In this document: positions 1 to 5,901 of the stretch, piece by piece
How positions within the stretch are numbered: position 1 is the first letter of the stretch
How the letters are laid out: each line of letters opens with the position of its first letter
NCBI GenBank assembly: GCA_958407555.1
Contig: CATYJC010000065.1
Span: forward strand, 1 to 9,771
DNA from: an uncultured Collinsella sp.
GTDB taxonomy: Bacteria; Actinomycetota; Coriobacteriia; Coriobacteriales; Coriobacteriaceae
Length of the DNA stretch: 9,771 nt
Reading direction: 5' to 3'
The notes under the pieces: generated by a model
Told to the model about the DNA's origin: nothing
The model's input: only the letters and a program-made list of their open reading frames with translations
The model's database searches: none
Position numbers and translations under genes: made by a program

Positions 1-14
1 ACTTGCAATTGCTG

Positions 15-195
15 TTTCAGGGCGGGGTGAAATTCCCCACTGGCGGTAAATCGGGCGGTGCCAGAGGGGCGCCGTGGCGCAGGCGAGGATCTGCGTCGAG
101 CCGATGAGTCCGCGACCCGTGCGTGCGTTGGTTCGCATGCCGGCCGAACTGGTGAGATCCCAGTACCAACGGTTAGAGTCCGGATGAAAGAGGCA
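15..195 (+). promoter_or_regulatory. FMN riboswitch (RFN element)
   Basis: This leader RNA should sense FMN and control the riboflavin transporter genes that follow. Hallmarks of the RFN element are visible in order: GGGGTGAAATTCCCC at 24-38, GGCGGT at 42-47, AGTCCGCGA at 107-115 (matching the AGCCCGCGA block), a variable hairpin GCGTGCG/CGCATGC at 121-140, ACTGGTGAGATCCCAGT near 148-164, and the closing block AGAGTCCGGATGAAAGA at about 175-191. The outer stem P1 can form between TTTC (15-18) and GAAA (186-189). Between GGCGGT and AGTCCGCGA there is an insert of about 59 bases, closed by ATCGG (50-54) with CCGAT (101-105). The aptamer ends only a few bases before the ribU Shine-Dalgarno (195-200), with no room for a separate terminator. 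Control is therefore probably translational, by occlusion of the ribosome site. The promoter lies upstream of the window. Confidence 0.95.
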
Positions 196-204
196 GGTGA
201 TCTT

Positions 205-795
205 ATGTCTGAACAGTCGCAGCATATCCATTTTGAGAACACGAATAGGTGGAGCACCAAACAGCTCGTTACCATGGCGTTGATGTGTGCCTTGGGCGCC
301 CTGTTTATGTACGTGCAGCTGCCCATCCTTCCTTCGGCGCCGTTTTTGACCTATGATCCGTCGCTGGTGCCGGCGATGGTGTGCGGGTTTGCGTATAGTC
401 CTGGTGCCGGTACCGCTGTTGCCGCCATGGCGATCGTTATCCATGCGCTCACTACGGGTGACTGGGTCGGTGCGCTTATGAACCTGGTTGCCACGCTGGG
501 CTACATTCTGCCCGCGGCTATCGTCTACCAGAAGATGCATACCTATAAGGGTGCCGTGATTGGCTTGGTGCTCGGCGTTATTGCTGCTACGGCGTTGTCT
601 ATGGTCGCAAACCTTACCATTGGCGTATGGTTCTGGTATGGCTCGGTCGATGTGATCGCCCCACTCATGATTCCTGCCGTGCTGCCGTTCAACCTTATCA
701 AGACCGTGCTCAACTCGGTGTTGACGCTCGCGGTGTACAAGGCGGTCTCTAATCTCATCACGCCCAAGAAGGACCAGGTCAAAGGCCGCGCATGA
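205..795 (+). CDS. ribU: Riboflavin ECF transporter S component RibU
   Basis: This 196-residue membrane protein is the substrate-binding (S) subunit of an energy-coupling factor transporter for riboflavin. About six hydrophobic segments are visible (roughly residues 19-38, 53-65, 67-83, 88-108, 116-140 and 158-183). Segment 1 carries an Ala-x3-Ala pattern (A25, A29), which in S components contacts EcfT. The loop LPILPSAPFLTYDPSLVPA (39-57) and the ending PFNLIKTVLNSVLTLAVYK (161-179) match RibU family features, and the FMN riboswitch in front supports the substrate. I chose the ATG at 205, preceded by AGGTGA (195-200). The longer open frame from 58 runs through the riboswitch and cannot be the true start. 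The stop overlaps the next start as ATGA, so translation is coupled to the ATPase gene. Substrate specificity is inferred from family and context. Confidence 0.92.
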   Translation: MSEQSQHIHFENTNRWSTKQLVTMALMCALGALFMYVQLPILPSAPFLTYDPSLVPAMVCGFAYSPGAGTAVAAMAIVIHALTTGDWVGALMNLVATLGYILPAAIVYQKMHTYKGAVIGLVLGVIAATALSMVANLTIGVWFWYGSVDVIAPLMIPAVLPFNLIKTVLNSVLTLAVYKAVSNLITPKKDQVKGRA

Positions 796-2696
796 TTGAG
801 TGTCGGGGCGTTTCCTTTAGCTATGACGGTGCCGCGCCGGCACTCGACGGCGTCGATCTGAACATCGAGGATGGCGAGTTTTTCTGCATCCTTGGTGGCA
901 ATGGGTCGGGCAAGTCGACGTTTGCCAAGCATCTGAATGCGCTGTTGCAGCCCGATGCGGGCACGGTATGTATCAACGGCATGGATGCGTCCGACCCCGA
1001 GCTGGTCTACGACATCCGTTCGACCGCGGGCATGGTATTCCAGAATCCCGATGATCAGCTGGTGGCAACGCTTGTCGAAGATGACGTTGCGTTTGGTCCC
1101 GAAAACCTTGGCGTGCCATCGGCGCAAATTGCGCGGCGCGTACGCGAGACGCTGAAGGGCGTGGGCCTGGTGGGCTTTGAGCGTCATGAGACCCACGCGC
1201 TTTCGGGCGGCCAAAAGCAGCGCGTGGCGCTTGCCGGCGTGCTCGCCATGGAGCCGCGCGTGCTCATTCTGGATGAGGCTTCCTCGATGCTCGATCCACG
1301 TGGACGCAAGGGCCTCATGAAGGCTTGCCGCGCGTTGCACGATCGCGGCATGACCATCGTGATGATTACGCACTTTATGGAAGAGGCTGCCGAGGCCGAT
1401 CGTGTCGCGGTGTTTCGGGCGGGGCGCGTTGCCATGCTCGGTACGCCCGAGGAAATCTTGACGCGGGCGGACGAACTTGCGCAGCTCAATCTGGATATGC
1501 CGGCGTCGTGCTGCCTGGGTAGGACACTTCGCGCGAAGGGCGTATCCGTTTGCGCGCAGGTGCGCGAGGCGGATATGGTCGCCGAGATTGCACGGGCTTA
1601 TGCCGGGCGGAGTGGGGCGGACATCGCAGGGCGGCCTTCCGCATCCGATTCCCATGTGCTTGACAATGGATCCTCTGCGGCCGACGGGATAGCCGCGTCG
1701 GAGCCCGTTATCGAGATTTCGCACCTCTCGCATAGTTACTCGCTGAGCGCCCGCGAGCGCCGTCGCTGGCGCAAGCGCTCGACCACTGCGGACGCATCGA
1801 GCAAACAGGCCCTTTGGGGCAACGATCCAAACAGCCCCTGGGCGCTACGTGATGTTACGCTGACGGTGCGTCGTGGCGAGTTTCTGGGGCTGGCGGGTCA
1901 TACCGGCTCGGGTAAATCGACGCTGGTACAGCATCTCAACGGGTTGATTCGTCCGCAGGAGGGAAGCGTTTGCGCGCTGGGGCTCGACCTATCAAACAAG
2001 AAAGACGCCGCCGCGGTTAAGGCCAAGGTCGGCGTGGTGTTTCAGTATCCCGAGCGTCAGCTATTTGCAGAGACCGTGGCGCAGGACGTGGCGTTTGGCC
2101 CGCGCAACCTTGGCCTGCCGCAAGACGAGGTTGCGCGCCGTGTCGCGTCATCGCTTGCGCGCGTGGGCCTCGACCTTGCCGCGATAGGCGACAAGAGCCC
2201 CTTTGAGCTTTCGGGCGGCCAGCAGCGCCGCGTGGCGTTTGCCGGCGTGCTCGCCATGGAACCCGAGGTCCTGGTGCTCGACGAGCCCATGGCGGGGCTC
2301 GATCCGGCTGCGCGCAGAGATTTCCTGGGGCTCATCGATCGGCTTCATCGCGAGGGCCTGACTGTTGTCATGGTTTCGCACAGCATGGATGACCTGGCAA
2401 ATTGCTGTGACCGTATCGTTGTGATGAACGAGGGCGCCGTGTTTGCCGAGGGAACGCCCGCGCAGGTTTTTGCGCATGCGGACGAGCTCAAGTCAATCGG
2501 CCTGGGCGTTCCTGCCGCCCAGCGTATGGCGCTGGCGCTCGCGCAGGCCGGTGTGCCGCTCCGCTGCGACAGGCTTTATACGGTTGAGGCGCTGGCCGAC
2601 GAGCTGGCCGGCTTGCTGCTGGGCTGCGCGGACGTGCCTTTGAGGGTTCCGTGTCGGGCTGGTTCCAAGGCGGCCACGCGAGAGGAGGGCTGCTAA
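792..2696 (+). CDS. ecfA: Fused ECF transporter ATPase (EcfA1-EcfA2 in one polypeptide)
   Basis: A 634-residue protein with two complete ABC ATPase domains that should hydrolyse ATP at the cytoplasmic face to power riboflavin uptake. Domain 1: Walker A GGNGSGKST (35-43), Q-loop FQNPDDQ (83-89, typical of EcfA1), signature LSGGQ (137-141), Walker B ending LILDE with catalytic E162, and switch His194. Domain 2: Walker A GHTGSGKST (369-377), Q-loop FQYPERQLF (417-425, typical of EcfA2), signature LSGGQ (473-477), Walker B LVLDE with E498, and switch His530. Both sites therefore look catalytically intact. The two halves are usually separate proteins of about 270-290 residues, so this is a gene fusion. 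A low-complexity linker spans about 270-305. A basic stretch, RERRRWRKR (321-329), interrupts the first strands of domain 2. The start overlaps the ribU stop, and the stop shares one base with the ecfT start. Confidence 0.94.
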   Translation: MIECRGVSFSYDGAAPALDGVDLNIEDGEFFCILGGNGSGKSTFAKHLNALLQPDAGTVCINGMDASDPELVYDIRSTAGMVFQNPDDQLVATLVEDDVAFGPENLGVPSAQIARRVRETLKGVGLVGFERHETHALSGGQKQRVALAGVLAMEPRVLILDEASSMLDPRGRKGLMKACRALHDRGMTIVMITHFMEEAAEADRVAVFRAGRVAMLGTPEEILTRADELAQLNLDMPASCCLGRTLRAKGVSVCAQVREADMVAEIARAYAGRSGADIAGRPSASDSHVLDNGSSAADGIAASEPVIEISHLSHSYSLSARERRRWRKRSTTADASSKQALWGNDPNSPWALRDVTLTVRRGEFLGLAGHTGSGKSTLVQHLNGLIRPQEGSVCALGLDLSNKKDAAAVKAKVGVVFQYPERQLFAETVAQDVAFGPRNLGLPQDEVARRVASSLARVGLDLAAIGDKSPFELSGGQQRRVAFAGVLAMEPEVLVLDEPMAGLDPAARRDFLGLIDRLHREGLTVVMVSHSMDDLANCCDRIVVMNEGAVFAEGTPAQVFAHADELKSIGLGVPAAQRMALALAQAGVPLRCDRLYTVEALADELAGLLLGCADVPLRVPCRAGSKAATREEGC

Positions 2697-3496
2697 TGGA
2701 GGCGTTCTCATTTGGCAGCTACTATCCCGGGGATAGCGCGGTGCATCGCCTGGATCCGCGCACTAAGTTGCTCCTAGGTTTCGCATTTCTGATCACCGTG
2801 CTCACAGTCGGTAACTTTTGCGGGCTGGTTCCGGTCGCAATGTTTGTCGTGCTGGTCTATGTCATGACCCGGGTGCCGTTGCGCCGGGTCCTATCATCGA
2901 TGGCACCACTGCTGGCGATTGTCGTGGTAGTCGCGGTGCTCAACCTGTTTTCCGATCAGAGTGGCCGCATCCTGTGGCAGCTTGGCTTTTTGCAGGTGAG
3001 CGAGGGCTCGCTGCATTCCGCCGGGTTTATTGCATGCCGCCTGACGTTGATGATGGCCGGCATGAGCGCCATTACACTCACCACGCCGACGCTCGACCTC
3101 ACCGCGGGTTTTGAGCGTTTGCTCGCACCATTTGCGCGCGTGGGGCTTCCGGCACACGAGCTAGGTATGATTATGGGTATCGCGCTGCGGTTTATGCCGC
3201 AATTTGCCACCGAGATGAAACAGACGGCCGATGCACAGGCAAGCCGCGGCGCGCGCGTGACGGGCGGTCCGCTCGGCGGTGTGCGCATGCTCGGCAGCGT
3301 TTCGATTCCGCTGTTCACCGGCGTGTTCCGTCATGCCGAGACGCTTTCGGCCGCCATGGATGCGCGCTGTTATCATGGCGAGCTGGGACGCACGCGTCTG
3401 CATGCGCTTACGTTTGGTCGTGAGGACGCGCTGGCAGCGCTGACGATGGCGCTGCTGGTGACATGCGTTGTCGTTATCAATCTTCAACTCGTCTAA
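2696..3496 (+). CDS. ecfT: ECF transporter transmembrane component EcfT
   Basis: This 266-residue integral membrane protein is the scaffold that couples the ATPases to the S component. The N-terminus GSYYPGDSAVHRLDPRTKL (7-25) is the classic EcfT/CbiQ opening. Hydrophobic segments follow at about 25-58, 68-84, 108-130 and 244-263. The cytoplasmic coupling region has the two expected Ala-Arg-Gly-type motifs: ASRGA (182-186), and DARCYHG (222-228) in which Cys replaces the usual Gly directly after Arg. These helices bind the ATPase grooves. I chose the ATG at 2696, overlapping the previous stop as TAATG with GAGGAGG about 8 bases upstream; an in-frame GTG at 2651 would add 15 unconserved residues inside the ATPase gene. 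With ribU and the fused ATPase this completes an ECF transporter in a single operon. Confidence 0.94.
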   Translation: MEAFSFGSYYPGDSAVHRLDPRTKLLLGFAFLITVLTVGNFCGLVPVAMFVVLVYVMTRVPLRRVLSSMAPLLAIVVVVAVLNLFSDQSGRILWQLGFLQVSEGSLHSAGFIACRLTLMMAGMSAITLTTPTLDLTAGFERLLAPFARVGLPAHELGMIMGIALRFMPQFATEMKQTADAQASRGARVTGGPLGGVRMLGSVSIPLFTGVFRHAETLSAAMDARCYHGELGRTRLHALTFGREDALAALTMALLVTCVVVINLQLV

Positions 3497-3526
3497 GCTC
3501 GATTTGAGCGCAAGAAAGGGGTTTCT

Positions 3527-3973
3527 ATGACCGACATCGATCGCACGGCTCAGCTTGAGCGCGTCTGCTCGTATCTCAGGCGCATTCCGGCGTGGTATCT
3601 TGCCACGACCGATGCGAGCGACGGGCATCAGCCTCGCGTGAGGCCGTTTTCGTTTGCCATGGTCGATGATGGCAAGCTGTGGTTTTGCACGTCGCGCGAC
3701 AAGGACGTGTGGGCGGAGTTGAGCGCGAATCCCAAGTTTGAGGTATCGGGCTGGAAGCCCGGGGAGTGCTGGATCGTGCTAACCGGTGAGGCCGCGCTCG
3801 AGGATGATGCTGTCGTGAGCGACAAGGTGCGCCAGGCGGGCTTTAAGCACATGGTGGGCATTGGCGAGCAACACGATAGCGCCAACGACGGCCGCCTCGC
3901 GTTCTTCTCGGTCCGCAACATCGCCGCGCGGTTCTGCGATATCGACGGCAGCGAAGAGCGCCTCGAGCTCTAA
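3527..3973 (+). CDS. Pyridoxamine 5'-phosphate oxidase family FMN-binding protein (copy 1)
   Basis: This 148-residue soluble protein has the look of the FMN-binding split-barrel family. The N-terminal helix is followed by RIPAWYLATT (19-28), then PRVRPFSFAMVDDGKLWF (36-53), with the R-P-F core typical of these proteins, and KDVWAEL (59-65). No signal peptide or membrane segment is seen. The family includes small flavin- or F420-using reductases, heme-degrading enzymes and general flavoproteins; the exact substrate cannot be read from the sequence. The gene starts 30 bases after ecfT behind AAGAAAGGGG, with no terminator between, so it is probably co-transcribed with the riboflavin transporter. 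That position fits a flavin-dependent role. The gene just downstream is clearly its paralogue. Confidence 0.82.
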   Translation: MTDIDRTAQLERVCSYLRRIPAWYLATTDASDGHQPRVRPFSFAMVDDGKLWFCTSRDKDVWAELSANPKFEVSGWKPGECWIVLTGEAALEDDAVVSDKVRQAGFKHMVGIGEQHDSANDGRLAFFSVRNIAARFCDIDGSEERLEL

Positions 3974-4027
3974 TTACCCAAATTGACTACCCATTCCAAA
4001 AAGACTGGTCAGGCGACAGGAGGAAAC

Positions 4028-4438
4028 GTGGACGGATTGAATACGGTGCTGGAGTATCTGACGTCGGTGCCGGCGTGGTATCTGGCGACGAGCGTGGACG
4101 GGCAGCCGCATGTGCGTCCGTTCTCGTTTGCACAGATTCAGGACGGCAAGTTGTGGTTTGTAACGGCGCGCACCAAAGATGTGTGGCAGGAGCTGCTGCA
4201 AAACCAGCGCTTTGAGGTCACGAGTTGGTGGCCGGGCCATGGTTGGTTGATCCTGCGCGGGCGTGCGGGGCTGGAAGACCGGGCTTCGGGCGAAATGCGC
4301 GAGGCCGGATGGAAGCATCTTGAGCGCTTGAGCGAGCACTATGAGGGGCCTAACGACCCCGCGCTCGTCTTCTTTAGCGTCGAGGATCCTGAGGCATTTA
4401 TCTGCAATCATGACGAATGGGTGCCGGTTGAGCTCTAG
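4028..4438 (+). CDS. Pyridoxamine 5'-phosphate oxidase family FMN-binding protein (copy 2)
   Basis: A 136-residue paralogue of the preceding protein. Shared blocks in the same order are VPAWYLAT (14-21), PHVRPFSFA (27-35), DGKLWF (39-44) and KDVW (50-53), then RFEV and FFSV further on. It is predicted to be a small cytoplasmic flavoprotein of unknown substrate. I chose the GTG at 4028 because an excellent Shine-Dalgarno, CAGGAGG (4017-4023), lies four bases upstream and the alignment with copy 1 begins there. An upstream in-frame TTG at 3983 has no good ribosome site and would add 15 residues with no counterpart in copy 1. The 54-base gap from copy 1 and the lack of a terminator suggest the same transcript. 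The copies have diverged well beyond recent duplication, most clearly in their C-terminal halves. Confidence 0.82.
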   Translation: MDGLNTVLEYLTSVPAWYLATSVDGQPHVRPFSFAQIQDGKLWFVTARTKDVWQELLQNQRFEVTSWWPGHGWLILRGRAGLEDRASGEMREAGWKHLERLSEHYEGPNDPALVFFSVEDPEAFICNHDEWVPVEL

Positions 4439-4473
4439 CCAGCTGGCTCATCCTAACAACTTAGTTTTCGCAT

Positions 4474-4531
4474 GGGCGGACCCCGTGTTGCCCGGCACCG
4501 TAAGGAGTGCCGGTCAATACGGGGCCCGCTC
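4474..4531 (+). terminator. Long near-perfect hairpin, probable terminator of the flavin operon
   Basis: One continuous stem of about 25 pairs can form between 4474-4498 and 4507-4531, closed by the 8-base loop CGTAAGGA. The inner part CCGGCAC/GTGCCGG and the outer part CCCCGT/ACGGGG pair perfectly. Only an A-C (4480/4525) and a C-T (4491/4514) mismatch, plus two G-T pairs, interrupt the stem. It lies 36 bases after the last flavin-operon gene. The flank CTATTTGTCAATTCC is only weakly T-rich, so a classic intrinsic terminator is not certain. It could also be a dispersed palindromic repeat or an RNA-stability element. Confidence 0.5.
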
Positions 4532-4573
4532 TATTTGTCAATTCCTTCAAGCGAATGTGTCGGGAATGTTTCA

Positions 4574-4610
4574 ATGCATGAACATGCAAGCTATTTACGT
4601 ATTCATGCAT
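4574..4610 (+). promoter_or_regulatory. Candidate ArgR operator ahead of argC
   Basis: A perfect 9-bp inverted repeat, ATGCATGAA (4574-4582) and TTCATGCAT (4602-4610), flanks an AT-rich centre. The half sites contain CATGAA/TTCATG, which resembles the CATGAAT-type half of bacterial ARG boxes. The right-hand portion, TATTTACGTATTCATG, resembles a single degenerate box. The site is 86 bases before argC, the first gene of an arginine operon, where ArgR would be expected to bind. The promoter is probably in the same stretch, but the best -35/-10 pair I see (TTTCAA at 4569 and TATTTA at 4592, 17 bases apart) is weak. Assignment to ArgR is inference; the inverted repeat itself is directly visible. 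Confidence 0.5.
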
Positions 4611-4695
4611 CTTTTGGTGCTAAAGTTTCAACCCACCTCATAACGACCGCTGCGAAATGCGCATCGGTGCATAAATCGCAGACAAGGAGTCTGAT

Positions 4696-5766
4696 ATGTC
4701 TTTGAAGGTTGGAATCGTCGGCGCGGCTGGATATGCCGGAGCCGAGCTCATTCGCCTCGTACTCGGCCATCCCGAGTTTGAACTTGTTGCCATTACGTCC
4801 AACGCCGATGCCGGCCAGCCGCTGTCCGCAGTGTATCCGAGCTTTGCTGGCGTGAGCGATCTGGTTTTCACCACGCATGACGCCCCCGAGCTCAAAAGCT
4901 GCGATGCGGTTTTTCTTGCCGTGCCGCACACGGCTGCCATGGCGCAGGTGCCCGCGCTCCTTGCTGCGGGCGTTTCCTGCTTTGATCTTTCGGCCGATTA
5001 CCGTCTGAGCGACCCGTCCGTCTTTGAGGAATGGTATGCCGCCGAGCACACGAGCCCCGAGCTGCTCAAGACCCGCGCTTTTGGCCTGCCCGAGCTGTTC
5101 TGCCAGGACTTAGAGACCGCTGCTTCCAGCCATGCCGCCGGAAAGCCCGTTTTGGTCGCTTGCGCCGGCTGCTATCCCACCGCAACGAGCCTCGCTGCCG
5201 CTCCTGCCGTGCGTGCGGGCTGGGTGGCCGAGAACGGCCCCGTGATTGTCGATGCCATCAGTGGCGTGACGGGTGCCGGTAAGTCCTGCAACGCCCGCAC
5301 CCACTTTTGCAGCGCGGACGAGAACCTGGAAGCCTATGGCGTGGATAAACATCGCCACACGCCCGAAATCGAGCAAATTCTGGGCCTGACCGATCGCGTC
5401 GTCTTTACTCCGCACTTGGCACCGCTCAAGCGCGGCCTGCTTTCCACGGTGACGATGCCGCTCGCGCCGCAGGCTCTCGACACGTTGGCCCTTGAGAACG
5501 TCGTCGACCATTACAAGAAGTTCTACGCCGGTCGCACCTTTGTGTGCGTGCTCGATGCCGGTCAGCAGCCCAAGACGGCTTCGGTCGTCGGTACCAACGC
5601 TGCCCAGATCGGCCTTGCGCTCAACAAGCGTGCGGGCGTGCTGGTGGCGACGGGTGCTATCGACAATTTGTGCAAGGGTGCTGCGGGCCAGGCGGTCCAG
5701 TGCGCCAACATCGTTTTTGGCTTTGACGAGCGACGAGGCTTGCCCACAGTGGCGTGCCCGGTGTAG
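4696..5766 (+). CDS. argC: N-acetyl-gamma-glutamyl-phosphate reductase
   Basis: This 356-residue cytoplasmic enzyme performs the NADPH-dependent reduction of N-acetylglutamyl phosphate to the semialdehyde, the third step of arginine synthesis. The N-terminal nucleotide-binding loop is GIVGAAGYAGAEL (6-18). The catalytic cysteine is C159 in ACAGCYPT (155-162). FGLPEL (129-134), the GVTGAGKS loop (190-197) and HRHTPEIEQ (219-227), with the conserved histidines, are all present. Length is normal for the family. The ATG follows AAGGAG (4684-4689) at a six-base spacing. It is the first gene of argCJBD, but a 135-base gap with a terminator-like hairpin separates it from argJ, so its level may differ from the rest of the operon. 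Confidence 0.96.
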   Translation: MSLKVGIVGAAGYAGAELIRLVLGHPEFELVAITSNADAGQPLSAVYPSFAGVSDLVFTTHDAPELKSCDAVFLAVPHTAAMAQVPALLAAGVSCFDLSADYRLSDPSVFEEWYAAEHTSPELLKTRAFGLPELFCQDLETAASSHAAGKPVLVACAGCYPTATSLAAAPAVRAGWVAENGPVIVDAISGVTGAGKSCNARTHFCSADENLEAYGVDKHRHTPEIEQILGLTDRVVFTPHLAPLKRGLLSTVTMPLAPQALDTLALENVVDHYKKFYAGRTFVCVLDAGQQPKTASVVGTNAAQIGLALNKRAGVLVATGAIDNLCKGAAGQAVQCANIVFGFDERRGLPTVACPV

Positions 5767-5837
5767 CACATTCGATTGTTAACGATTTGGTGGTCGGGTA
5801 TCGAGTTGGGCGCCGCTTTCAAGCTGGTCTAGTAGTT

Positions 5838-5875
5838 GCGACCGGTATGGCGTGCCAGCCGATGCCCGCTTTTTT
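5838..5875 (+). terminator. Terminator-like hairpin between argC and argJ (possible attenuator)
   Basis: GGTAT-GGC (5844-5851) pairs with GCC-ATGCC (5858-5866, one bulged G) around a six-base loop. GCG (5838-5840) can extend the stem with CGC (5867-5869) across a three-base bulge. The stem is followed almost at once by six T residues (5870-5875) and more A/T. This is the pattern of an intrinsic terminator, yet it sits inside an apparent operon, 26 bases before the argJ start. Partial termination or attenuation that lowers argJBD relative to argC is the simplest reading. No leader peptide rich in arginine codons is seen. Confidence 0.5.
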
Positions 5876-5901
5876 ATTTGATATAAGGAGCCGTAGGGAC
5901 G

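Noticed and set aside
58..204. Possible N-terminal extension of RibU by 49 residues
   Set aside because: This stretch is the FMN riboswitch; the ATG at 205 has its own ribosome site and begins the family-like sequence.
543..1733. 396-residue open frame on the minus strand
   Set aside because: It lies opposite ribU and the ATPase gene and has no recognisable domain. Long antisense frames are expected in high-GC coding DNA.
3983..4027. TTG start for the second flavoprotein
   Set aside because: The GTG at 4028 has a near-ideal CAGGAGG four bases upstream and matches the start of the paralogue alignment.
5110..5769. 219-residue open frame on the minus strand
   Set aside because: It is antisense to argC, with no ribosome site or domain support.
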